Source of the DNA: Zygnema cylindricum
Taxonomy: Eukaryota; Streptophyta; Zygnematophyceae; Zygnematales; Zygnemataceae
DNA: 39,690 nucleotides
Assembly (NCBI GenBank): GCA_037447655.1
Contig: JBBHKE010001875.1
Location: 1-39,690, forward strand
Direction of reading: 5' to 3'
Position numbers and translations under genes: made by a program
Shown: positions 31,441-39,690 of the stretch, in pieces
Position numbering within the stretch: the stretch's first letter is position 1
Layout: every line of letters starts with the position of its first letter
The notes under the pieces: model-generated
What the model saw: only the letters and a program-made list of their open reading frames with translations
The model's database searches: none
What the model was told of the DNA's origin: nothing

Positions 31441-31837
31441 TTCACTTCACTATTTTTCTGCGTATTGCGTATCGAAAATTTGAAATGTGAAACTTTCAAA
31501 AATCAAAAAATGTACGGAAATGTACTGGTACATCGGTAGGTATGCATTTTATAACATTTTTTTCATCGTTAAATGCGTATCGTGCGTAGTATTCGCTCCT
31601 TTGTTTCGTGCGTATTATGCGCACGGGACAACTATGCAAAAAGGCGACGGCAAACTTTGATGGTGGGAGCGTGACGGGATAATTTCAGCGGATTCGCAGC
31701 CACCTTGGCGGAAGGCATGTGGCCCTTGCGACGTGTACGCACATACGTGCGCGCTCATCGTGGATTCTTTTTACCTTTTCCACGCGGCCTATTTTTACAC
31801 GTTCGGTCTTCGAGAATTGTCCTCCCTGTGCACGGTA

Positions 31838-32045
31838 TTAACAAGCTGTAGGGTTAGTGACGTGGCGTCTTGGATAAAAAGTGTAATTGTATCCGATGGT
31901 CCGAATTTACACCTACAACCTTGGACATTTTTCTGTAATGATGTTATCCTGAAAAAAAAATTTATGTACGAACCTGTACGAACCTGTACGAAACGGTACG
32001 ACCGTCATTAAAAAACACCACTTTTTCGCTAATGGAAGGCCACCC
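31838..32045 (+). repeat. H1 right-end segment, copy 1 of a direct repeat
   Basis: TTAACAAGCTGTAGGGTTAG through TTTTTCGCTAATGGAAGGCC to the H1 terminus. It is repeated at 32101-32299 with about 85 percent identity by eye and a 9-10-bp length difference (a doubled GTACGAACCT). Confidence 0.88.
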
Positions 32046-32100
32046 TTAGTGTTAATGATTTTTTTGCCACTTAAAACATTTTTTCTCCTTACACGCTGTC

Positions 32101-32299
32101 TTAACAAACTGTAGGGTTGGTGACGAGGCGTCTCGGATAAAAAGTGTTATAGAATCGACGGTCCGAAATTACGCCTACAACATTGGACATATTTCTGTAA
32201 TGTTGTTTTCCTTGGAAAAAAAGTAATCTGTACAAACCTGTACAAAACGGTACAACCGTCAGTAAAAAACCCTACTTTTTCGCTAATGGAAGTCCACCC
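32101..32299 (+). repeat. H1 right-end segment, copy 2
   Basis: Matches 31838-32045 and ends GCTAATGGAAGTCCACCC. Its left H1 end is absent, and it sits inside the split M1 MITE, replacing that element's core. Confidence 0.85.
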
Positions 32300-32345
32300 T
32301 AAGTGGCGAAAGAAGTATTAACACTAATAGCGATACACGGTGTAC

Positions 32346-33484
32346 TCTAGTCGTAAAATTGAAAAAGGCAAATTTGTTCTCCTGCCTGCGGACAAAAAGG
32401 AATTGGCTTTTCCATGTTAACAGCGACTTCGTACGATGGACGGCCGCGATTATAGTTGCCGGTCTGACAAATGTTTCAGCTTTATTTTTTTTAGTAAGTT
32501 TCGAACTTTTTCTTCGACGTATATAAAAAAAATTGTTTACGCCAACGAAAAGAGCTTTATGCACGTGTAGTACAGTACTGTACAGTGCATACAACGGGCC
32601 GATTAGGACTGTTTGAGCATTGTACGTTTCTGACGTACTTTATAGCGTTTTTAATGCGTTTTTTATGTAAGGTGTTTTAGAATCGATTACCAACCAACAA
32701 AAGACGCCGAGAACTGATTCGTCGTAAATTGTTTTAAACCCAAAAAAGGAGCGATCCGATTGGTGATGACGTCATCAAGAACATCGAATATGATCATAAT
32801 TTATCGATTATTTTGTCTTATAGCTGTCTCTCCAAGGCTGCCGGAACGTTTATACCATTCAGATTAAACCACGTGTCTCTTTCGATGTACACAATCCAAC
32901 CAGTGAACAATTGCTGTCTTATCAGAAAACGACACTTGATGAAGTTGTCGTTTCCGTGTCACGTCACAAAGTCTGCAATACCTTATAGAAGAATAATGGT
33001 CCCCAAATCAAGCAAAAAAGAAATCCCGCATTTCCTGGGTCCTAATGAGTCCATAACTAAAATAAAAAAAGGGACACGTTAATAGAGAGCCCCGTGCACA
33101 CCATCAGAATCGAAAACCCGATTTTCAAAATGTGGGAGGGAAGAGTTTTAAATTTGAGCTAAATAGTTTTCAAAACTGTTTGGGGAAAGAAATCCAGCTT
33201 GTTAGAAAAATGTGAATCCTAAAAACCCCTATAATACCCAAAATGAGAAATGAGAAAATTTTTAGGGAAAAAGAGGTAGGAAACAATGAAGCTTTTGCCC
33301 AGATTTTTTTTCCCATTTTTATATAAATATATTAGAACAAAGGTTCGACCCTTGAAACAGGACATAACATTTAACAATAGAACTACTTCCCTATTTTTTT
33401 CCTAAGGCGGAAGCAAAAAAAAAGAAACAAAAAACAAAGGAGATTTATATACAAAAAAAAAAAATCGTTTGTCATTGTTTCTCT
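32346..33484. other. Non-coding stretch
   Basis: No gene recognised. GTACAGTACTGTACAG near 32570 is a palindromic cluster. Open frames on both strands (for example 32283-32594 minus, 32813-33082 plus) lack conserved motifs. Composition turns A-rich after 33350. Confidence 0.6.
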
Positions 33485-34720
33485 GCTGAAGGTAAGCTAT
33501 CCTATCTCCCTCCCACTCTCCCTTTCCCTCCTGTACACGCAGCCCCTTCCCTCTCCCTCTCCTTCCCCTGCTCCTGTAACCGCTCCCTTTCCATCTCCCA
33601 CTCTCTCTCCCGCTCACTCTCCCTCTCACCCTCCCTCTCCCTGTCCCTCTCCCTCTCATTTCCCTCTCCCTATCCTTTTCCCTCTCCTTCTCTCTCTATC
33701 TCCCTCAACTTGTCCCTCTCCCTCTCCTTCGACCTCTCCCTCTCCCTCTACCTCTCTGTCCCTCTCTCCCTCTCCCTTCCTCTTCCTCCCTCTCCTTTCC
33801 CCTTTCCCTCCCTTTAGTTCTCCCTCTCCATATACCTCACAAGCTACCAATTACACGTGACAACCCCTCGCTTTCTCTCACTCTCCTTCTTCCAGAATCT
33901 CCTTCTCCCTCTTCATCAACCTGTACCTCTCCTTCGCCTCTTCAATAACACAAAAACAACAAAAAACCTTTCACGAGAAACGTTCCTCTTGATCCAACCT
34001 CTGCCTCTAAACATGCCCTCTCCCTCTCCAATCTATACATTTTTCTTCATCTCTTCCAATTTCCAGTCCCTCTCTTCGTTTCACTTCCTCGTTTTCTTCC
34101 ACCCCACTCACTCTTTCATTAACTCCTCTCACTGCAATATATACCATTTTATTTCTTTTATTCTACCTCATCCTCTTCGTCTCCTTCTTCTTCTATTCGC
34201 CGATCTCTCTCTATTTCTCCCTACTACTTCATATACCACCTCTAAAAGCTCTACTCTCCCTTGGCATTTTCCCCTCAAAATTCGTATCTCACTATGATTC
34301 CCCCGCCCTCCTCTCCTCCCTTTCCCAAAGCATTCTTCAGATACTTTCCCTCACTCTCGCTATGCCTCTCGACTTATCCTTGCCTTTTCCTTTTCTCCTT
34401 CTCGTTTCCCAGCAACACCCCTTTCCCTCTCCCTCTTCGAAATTCCTCTCTCAACTCTATTTCCGCACTTTTCTCTCATCCCATCCCTTCCGCCCATCTT
34501 CTGACAACTCAAAATCCTCTCATTCCTCTCCCTCAAAGTTTTCTCCTCCCTTATTTCCGTTAATCACCCCCCTCCTCCAACGCTTTCTAAATCATACGAC
34601 TCTAGACACAACTCCAAATAGATTATCATGGCTCTCTCCCTTCTCAACCATGTTCTTAACTATCTTCTCTTCTTGTTCCTCATCGTCTCTCTGCATATTA
34701 CCATATCGGACCGCCAGGTG
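33485..34720. repeat. Polypyrimidine tract (degenerate)
   Basis: The + strand becomes CT-rich with CCCTCTCC hexamers (33500-33830), then degenerates to general pyrimidine-rich sequence. Apparent frames such as 33857-34297 and 34362-34730 are low-complexity Ser/Leu/Phe/Pro and not credible genes. Confidence 0.88.
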
Positions 34721-35060
34721 GATAAATTGACAGCTTGGTGCTGCCAGGGAGACTCTTCGGCCGAGCACAAACCTAAGGACTCTGAACCCACGAAAACATT
34801 AGGTGAACATGTAATGTTGAGAGCATCACCATTGTTAGTGGTTCTAAAAGACTCAATGCTGGTTCATGTTTCCTCTTCATTTTAATAAATAACACTGCTA
34901 CAATGAAAATGTTTTCTATATGATTTTTTTTGTCTCCGACATGATTATGGAAATTAAATCTGTTAGGGGAAGTCCTGCGTTTCGAACCATTGGGCTCTTA
35001 GCAAGTTCCAAGCCATTGGGAAAATTGGTTAAAATAGCATCTGTATTCCACTCTCTCAAT
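34721..35060. other. Unique-sequence island between polypyrimidine tracts
   Basis: About 340 bp of normal complexity. It contains ATTTTAATAAATAAC (polyadenylation-like) at 34880-34895 and a GAGCATCACCATTG motif. A short frame at 34628-34885 enters it, but I see no conserved domain. It could be the edge of a transposable element. Confidence 0.5.
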
Positions 35061-35199
35061 TGAACACTAACACTGTCTTCCTACCACCACCGCCCTTTCT
35101 TATTTCTTCTCGCTCCACATTTCATTTCTTTACCTTTCCCCTCAGCCGTATTGTAATTCCACACACCCTATCACATTTATTCCCGTACTCTCGTGCAAT

Positions 35200-36165
35200 T
35201 CGTACCCGTCGCCATCTCACTCTTCTTCTCTCTCTCTCCCTTCCTCTCCCTATACCTCTCCCTCTTCCCCCTCTTCTCTCTCCCTCTCCCTCTCCCAAGC
35301 CCCCTCTCCCTTTCACTCTCCCTCTCCATCACCGTCACCTTTAAACTATCCCTCGCCCTCTCCTTATCTCTCCTCCTCTTCCTCTTCCTCTCCCCCGCGC
35401 TCTCCTTATCTTTCTCCCGCTTCCTCTTCCCCATCCCCGCCCTCTCCCTCTCCCTCTCCCTTTCTCTCTCCCTCTCCCTCCCCCTCTCCCTCTCCCTATC
35501 TCCCCCTCTGCCTTTCCCTCTCCTTGTCCCTCTAGCTCTCTTTCTCATTCTCGCACTCCCTCTTTCTCTCTCTCCCCCTCCTCTCCCTCTCCCTCTCCCT
35601 CTTCCCATCCCTCTAATCTTGTCTCCTCTTTACTCTCCCTCTCCCTATCGCTCTCGCACTCGCTCTCACTCTACCTCTTCCCATCCCTCTAATCCTGTCT
35701 CCCTCTTCCCTCTCTCTATCCCTCTCCATCTCCCTCTCCCTCTCCCTCTCCCTCTCCCTCTCCCTCTCCCTCTCCCTCTCCCTCCCCCTCTCCCTCTCCC
35801 TCTCCCTCTCCCTCTCCCTCTCCCTCTCCCTCTCCCTCTCCCTCTCCCTCTCCCTCTCCCTCTCCCTCTCCCTCTCCCTCCCCTTTCCCTCTCCCTCTCC
35901 CTCTCCCTCTCCCGCTCCCTCTCCCTCTCCCTCCCCCTTTCCCTCTCCCTCTCCCTCTCCCTCTCCCTCCCCTTTCCCTCTCCCTCTCCTCTCCCTCTCC
36001 CTCTCCCTTCCCTCTCCCTCTCCCTCTCTCTCTCCCTCACCCTCCCCTCCCCTCCCCCCTCCCCCCTCCCCCCTCCCCCCTCCCCCCTCCCCCTCTCCCT
36101 GCCCTTCCCCCTCCTTCTTTCTCCCGCCCTCTCTCTCTCGCCCCCCCTCTCTCTCTGTTTTTTCC
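35200..36165. repeat. Polypyrimidine tract with long CTCCCT hexamer array
   Basis: 35436-36050 is dominated by CTCTCC/CTCCCT hexamers; 35715-35880 is almost uninterrupted (about 28 copies). This is followed by CCTCCCC(C) runs at 36045-36095. The complementary strand is GAGGGA, with runs of three to six G that could form G-quadruplex or triplex DNA. Long frames on both strands (385 codons on +, about 200-246 on -) are artefacts of the hexamer repeat. Confidence 0.95.
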
Positions 36166-36412
36166 TCCCTGGCATATTTTTGCAAAGACACCTCATCTTT
36201 TTCGTTGCCAACCAACCCTTGAAGGTTCTTCTACCGATTCGAGTGTATCGAAACCACGATGTACACCAAAAGCGGAACCAAATATCGCGATATCGTCTAT
36301 TCAACTCAGGGTTCAGAGTCCATAACGCGGTTAGGGTAACAAAATTATGATAGTTGGGGCGTCCAAATTTTGAGGTCAGATATTTCGTCGGAACTTGCAG
36401 TATCAATATCTG
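36166..36412. other. Non-coding spacer
   Basis: Short normal-complexity stretch with TATCG motifs resembling the interior of the TAGTGTTG hAT-type family. No gene. Confidence 0.55.
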
Positions 36413-36779
36413 TACTGTTGTGTATCGATCTCCTTTTGCCGATACTCGATATATTGTTTGACCGATTCGTTAACCGATATATCAGGTGTATCGATATGGC
36501 CAACATCGCGAGGTCGATATCTATCGCGTTATCTCCGTACCCTGGTATTGGTACGGAATGTATTGTCATAAAATTTAGAAAGCCCTCGCCCCTCCCCTGG
36601 GCGATGCCGCCTTACTTTTTCCGTAGTTTGTATATGTACTGTATTTGTACGGACAACCACCTCCCATCAAATATATCGCGGTAGTGTAGTTTTTGATGAT
36701 CCCGAAGCGATATATCGGAACCGCTCACCGTTCCATATCGGAAACATTAAGACATGAAACTACCCGATACACAAAACTA
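36413..36779. mobile_element. Degenerate hAT-type MITE, TAGTGTTG family
   Basis: Left end TACTGTTGTGTATCGAT and right end reading back as TAGTTTTGTGTATCGGG, each 2-3 mismatches from the terminus of 25818-26689. The interior is rich in CGATAT/ATATCG. Flanking octamers do not match, so the duplication has decayed or the ends are slightly misplaced. Confidence 0.62.
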
Positions 36780-37564
36780 AAATTTCCACCGGTGACCAAA
36801 CCCTAATTTTCATTGTGGCCTAAAGGAAAACGCATTTGTGAAAATATCAGCGTGCGAAGCCGTAAAATTCCCAAGGGGACAAATTTGAATTTACTGTATA
36901 TTACGCTGTCGTATGCGATAGCTTTTGGGGAAAGCGAAAAAATAAGTTACGTACATTACTGTACCTTTCCGGCGGATGCTTAACGTTTAGCGTCACACCG
37001 AGTCACCCATTAAATTAAATATCCATGGGAAATCTCCTTTATCCTCGAAAACCCATACGGCCAATCATGACTTCTAACCTCGAATTAAATATGCACAGAG
37101 CATTAAAAAAAACAGATTATCTTCCCGTTTGTACCTTTTTCAGAAAAATAAAAGAAGCTGTTGTTTTTAACGGGCTCTGATTTAATTCAAGACGACAAAT
37201 ACTACGCGAGAAGACCAAGGACAAATTTTGGCCTATACTGTAGAGGACAAAGTATGTACGGATACACAATTTCAAGGTACGAAAAGTCAAAAACATTTGT
37301 CAAAAAAAATGTCTCCTACAAGTAAAGAATGACACGTGTCTCAAAATTTTTTCTTTTATAGTTGAAAAGAACCATTTCGAAATAGACACGTGGAAAACTA
37401 TGTCAGATGAAAACTTCTACTTTACTACTTCAGGTTTTAGATACTCAGGACATGAATAATTACGACATAATAACACATTCATATGCAATATATTTAAACA
37501 ATCGTCCAAAACACTATTTATGAACATAGGTACATCCCGATAACTTGAAACACAACTCGACAAT
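36780..37564. other. Non-coding stretch upstream of the kinase exons
   Basis: I searched for a kinase catalytic-loop exon (HRD..N) or a glycine-loop exon on the + strand here and found none. It may be intron or intergenic. Nothing else recognised. Confidence 0.55.
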
Positions 37565-37740
37565 TTTCCATGCCCCCCCACTCCCACCCCCCGCTCCCCC
37601 TCTCCTCTCTATCTCTCCCTCCGTCCTTCCCTTCATCCTTCCCTCTATCCTTCCCTCCCTCCCTCCTTTCCTCCCTCCCTCACTGCCTGGCTCTCTCTTT
37701 CCTCCCTCTCGTCCTCCTCCTCCCTCTCCCAATCTGGCTC
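37565..37740. repeat. Short polypyrimidine tract
   Basis: CCCTCC/CTTCC-rich sequence just upstream of the kinase exon; probably within an intron, whose acceptor (TTTTGCAG) is at 37769-37776. Confidence 0.85.
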
Positions 37741-37776
37741 GACAAATTTTAATGAGTTCTTGAAAACGTTTTGCAG

Positions 37777-38495
37777 GATTTTAACGCATGTGTCACTGAT
37801 TTCGGTTTGGCGAAAGAGGGTCCCGATGGAGATTTTACGCATGTGACGACTTTAGTCAGAGGAACTGTGGGATATTTGGATCCACTGTATGCAGAAACAG
37901 GTGAGGAATCCGTGGCAAATTAGGTTTGCTTTTTTACTTTTTTTGCTATTTATCATTTTCTTTTACAATACTTATTTCGTTTAGGTTTGTTTTTTTACTA
38001 TTGATCATTACTTATTTCGTTTACAATCCTACTTATTTCGTTTAGGTTTATTTTGTTGCTATTTAAGTATTTATTATTAGTTATTTCGTTTGCAATACTT
38101 ATTTCGTTAACAATACTTATTTCGTCTACTTATCACTTATTTGTTACTTATTATTGCTTATTTTCTCCGTTTTGTTCGTTTTGTTAGGGCATCTGACCAA
38201 AAAGAGTGACGTATATTCATTTGGAGTTTTACTACTGGAACTTCTTACGGGAAGACGAGCTCCCGGAAATTCGGACCGACCTTTGACTGCTTGGGCTCAA
38301 CCTTTTTTGGCCGAAAGAGACCTCAAATTAAGGGAGCTTATGGATCCGGCTCTTAATGGTAATTATTCTCAAGATGGCGCGACAAGACTCGCAATTCTCG
38401 CAAAACATTGTACTTCTCTCGATGCCGAGTTTAGACCAGAAATGGGAGACCTTTTAAAACCACTTGAAGATATTTTACAAACAGAAGGTTCGTAG
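37777..38495 (+). CDS. Receptor-like protein kinase, C-terminal half of kinase domain (partial)
   Basis: Two exons, 37777-37900 and 38188-38495. They are separated by a 287-bp GT-AG intron in matching phase (G|GG) and preceded by an acceptor at 37775-37776. Exon 1 gives subdomains [15 protein letters not shown] (DFG at 37798-37806), [19 protein letters not shown]. Exon 2 gives subdomains [24 protein letters not shown], then LMDPAL, and FRPEMGDLL with the conserved Arg. This is the plant RLK/Pelle Ser/Thr kinase pattern. DPLY replaces the usual DPEY. The frame is intact to TAG 38493-38495. The glycine loop, ATP-binding Lys, HRD loop and any extracellular part are not in the preceding kilobases. 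Either they lie beyond a very long intron outside this window, or this is a truncated gene. Only 103 codons form the last exon. Confidence 0.87.
37916..38150 (+). repeat. ACTTATTTCGTTTA repeats inside the kinase intron
   Basis: The motif (A/C)TTATTTCGTTTA recurs about seven times in the intron between the two kinase exons (for example 37970, 38009, 38030, 38078, 38098, 38117). Low-complexity expansion; it does not disturb the splice sites. Confidence 0.8.
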
Positions 38496-39647
38496 AAAGG
38501 GAAGGAAAGTAGATGACTCTTTCTTTCTTTACCTCTTTCCTTCTATCCTCTTTTCCTCTTTTCCTCTTTCCTCTTTTTTACGAGATGGTTCCCCTTTTTA
38601 TCCTTTTGTTTCGGAGTCGAGTTAGAAATTATGTAAATTCGTTGAGTGTAGAGAACGATTAAGTGGAATAAATTGAAAAAAGAGATATTTAAGTGATATT
38701 TGTAAATGGAAAAGCAATACGGAGTTGAGAATAGTGGTGTAAAAGTCAACTAAAAAAACTTCAAGTTTTTAACAATGGTTCTTTTGTTTCCGGAGTCCGA
38801 TGATTAATCTATTGTAGTCTTATTTTGGTATTAACAGTTAGATTTTGAATTTATTTTGCATATTTTTTCAACATTTAGCGTAGGACAAAAGTTTTCTAGG
38901 TGTCCATGGTGGCAAAAATAAGACGAGCTTGTGCCGAAGGTACTTCTCATTGTCCCAAAGGAATTAAAATAGATAAAAGTGAACAAATAGAAAAAATATC
39001 AGTAGGAATTTCTTAATTTCCAATACTGAAATCTTCAACCTACGTTTCGACAGCCCATTTTATTTCAAAGCAACTGGAAGGGAGAGAAAGATAGCCCAAC
39101 CGCAAAGCCACAGACCCTTTGGTGAGAAGTAAGGTAGGAATTCTAATTTTAATAAATACTTGTGGAACTTGAGAAACCACAAAAAATATGAGTGATTTTG
39201 TAAAACATGTTTCGATAAGATTAGGGTTCAATAAGCAGCAATTCTTCTCCTATTATTTGTAGGGTACAAAGAGCTCTTCCTCCTCCACATTTCCACATGT
39301 CATCCTTTCTTTATTTTAATTTATGTTTGCATAATTTTGTTTCGCGAGTTTCTAATTTTATGTGTGTGGAATTTTCAGCAGGTTTCTTGGAGATGTTTGA
39401 TCAATAGCAATTTCTGTACTTTCCCTATTACATGTTGGTAATTGACGGCACTTTTATTATTGCTATTAATTTATTTATTTTCTTCTATTCTTGTTATTAA
39501 TCTATTTATTCTGTTTTAGGGTATTCATTAAGGCAATTTACCCAGCTGTACTGAACCCTTGTTGTGCATGTTTTGATAAGTCTATGAATTGGTGTCAGTC
39601 CCATTGCATGTCAAAAAAATAGTAATTTTGACTGCATTGTATGTGTC

Positions 39648-39651
<4 letters not shown>
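38496..39651. other. 3' flank of the kinase gene
   Basis: Begins with a CT-rich stretch (38516-38580). AATAAA at 38667-38672 is a possible polyadenylation signal. No further gene, transposon terminus or RNA gene recognised up to the CT repeat. Confidence 0.6.

Positions 39652-39690
<39 letters not shown>
39652..39690. repeat. (CT)n microsatellite at the right edge
   Basis: Pure (TC)n from 39652 to the end. The window starts with (GA)n, its complement. Both ends are thus the same dinucleotide repeat in opposite orientation. Confidence 0.97.

Larger units (their letters stand above)
29068..31636 (+). mobile_element. hAT transposon, 2569 bp, complete termini
   Basis: Bounded by the perfect 8-bp duplication CAAAAAGG. 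Left terminus CATAGTTGTCCTATTCGTAC; right terminus reads back as CATAGTTGTCCCGTGCGCAT: 11 perfect bases, then partial match. It encodes a decayed transposase (29349-31210). The 3' non-coding part holds a cluster of CAGCGACGA/TCGTCGCTG motifs (31285-31440). It is inserted in the H1 element. The 759-bp element at 10427-11185 shares both termini and is a non-autonomous relative. Confidence 0.95.
28024..32045. mobile_element. PIF/Harbinger-type element, family H1, carrying two nested transposons
   Basis: Left terminus GGGTGCACTTCCATTAG and right terminus reading back as GGGTGGCCTTCCATTAG (15 of 17 match), with TTA on both sides (28021-28023, 32046-32048). The flanking M1 sequence is contiguous across the TTA, confirming a clean insertion. 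It contains the H2 MITE (28187-28893) and the hAT element (29068-31636); what remains is about 735 bp. A 21-bp near-tandem repeat (GGAGATAATATCTGCACTAGC, about 4 copies) lies at 28930-29003. It encodes no Harbinger transposase. Confidence 0.82.
28003..32345. mobile_element. M1 foldback MITE split by later insertions
   Basis: ACCATGAATCGCTATTA (28006-28023) is the start of the M1 terminus, interrupted exactly at TTA. It resumes at 32046 with TTAGTGTTAATGATTTTTTTGCCACTT, and the right arm AAGTGGCG..CACTAATAGCGATACACGGTGTA ends at about 32345. The 4.0-kb H1 element occupies the gap. The core of the MITE between arms (32094-32300) is replaced by a second H1 right end. Confidence 0.8.

Noticed and set aside
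34628-34885. 85-codon frame with a hydrophobic N-terminus resembling a signal peptide, followed by an AATAAA-like sequence
   Set aside because: The hydrophobic start comes from the CT-rich tract, which always encodes Leu/Ser/Phe. No conserved motif follows. I would reconsider with transcript evidence.
34970-35010. GTTTCGAACC resembling a tRNA T-loop
   Set aside because: No matching acceptor, D or anticodon stems could be drawn on either strand.
35193-36406. A 385-codon + frame and 200-246-codon minus frames
   Set aside because: Produced by the CTCCCT hexamer array; all frames open simultaneously and products are dipeptide repeats.
1-39690. Bacterial or phage origin
   Set aside because: Introns with GT-AG ends, pogo, hAT and Harbinger-type transposons and a plant-type receptor kinase all indicate a eukaryotic nuclear genome.

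Overview
The window looks like nuclear DNA from a large, repeat-rich eukaryotic genome. A streptophyte (plant-lineage) source is most likely. The evidence is a plant-style receptor-like kinase C-terminus split by a GT-AG intron (37777-38495), a minisatellite carrying the plant telomere heptamer TTTAGGG (23991-24120), and several intron-bearing eukaryotic DNA transposons. I cannot name the species; a charophyte alga or a bryophyte would fit. Both window edges sit in GA/CT microsatellite, as contig ends often do.

Layout. 1-5577 is strand-asymmetric simple sequence: polypurine, then 4.4 kb of polypyrimidine with a 675-bp internal duplication and two minisatellites, then polypurine again. 5578-12485 has no genes but holds a foldback Tc1/mariner-type MITE, several TTA-flanked PIF/Harbinger-type elements, and a non-autonomous hAT element with a perfect 8-bp target duplication. 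12486-17785 holds a broken pogo/Tigger-type transposase in several exons, with an unrecognised acidic/proline-rich reading frame between its exons. 18862-19738 is a roughly 325-bp satellite in three copies. 20158-23857 on the minus strand is the most interesting item: a nearly complete but frame-broken Crypton, with an R-K-H-R-H-Y tyrosine recombinase followed by a GCR1_C-like DNA-binding domain and split by introns, one of which carries a 400-bp (TA)n palindrome. 23991-27673 holds the telomere-like minisatellite, MITE pieces, a second hAT-type element and another Harbinger-type element.

28003-32345 is a stack of nested transposons. A mariner-type MITE was split by a TTA-flanked Harbinger-type element. 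That element was in turn hit by a second Harbinger-type MITE and by a 2.57-kb hAT element (perfect TSD CAAAAAGG) encoding a BED finger, a DUF659-like core and a hAT dimerisation domain, now broken by stops. 33485-36165 is again polypyrimidine, including a long CTCCCT hexamer array. 36413-36779 is a degenerate hAT-type MITE. 37777-38495 is the only plausible host coding sequence, the kinase C-terminal half. The remainder to the CT repeat at the right edge shows no genes.

No gene cooperation can be inferred beyond the transposons. The 2.57-kb hAT and the 0.76-kb element at 10427-11185 share termini, so the first (or an intact relative) plausibly mobilised the second. All transposase genes here are decayed. 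Coordinates of diverged repeat edges are good to a few bases; those flanked by target duplications are exact as read.
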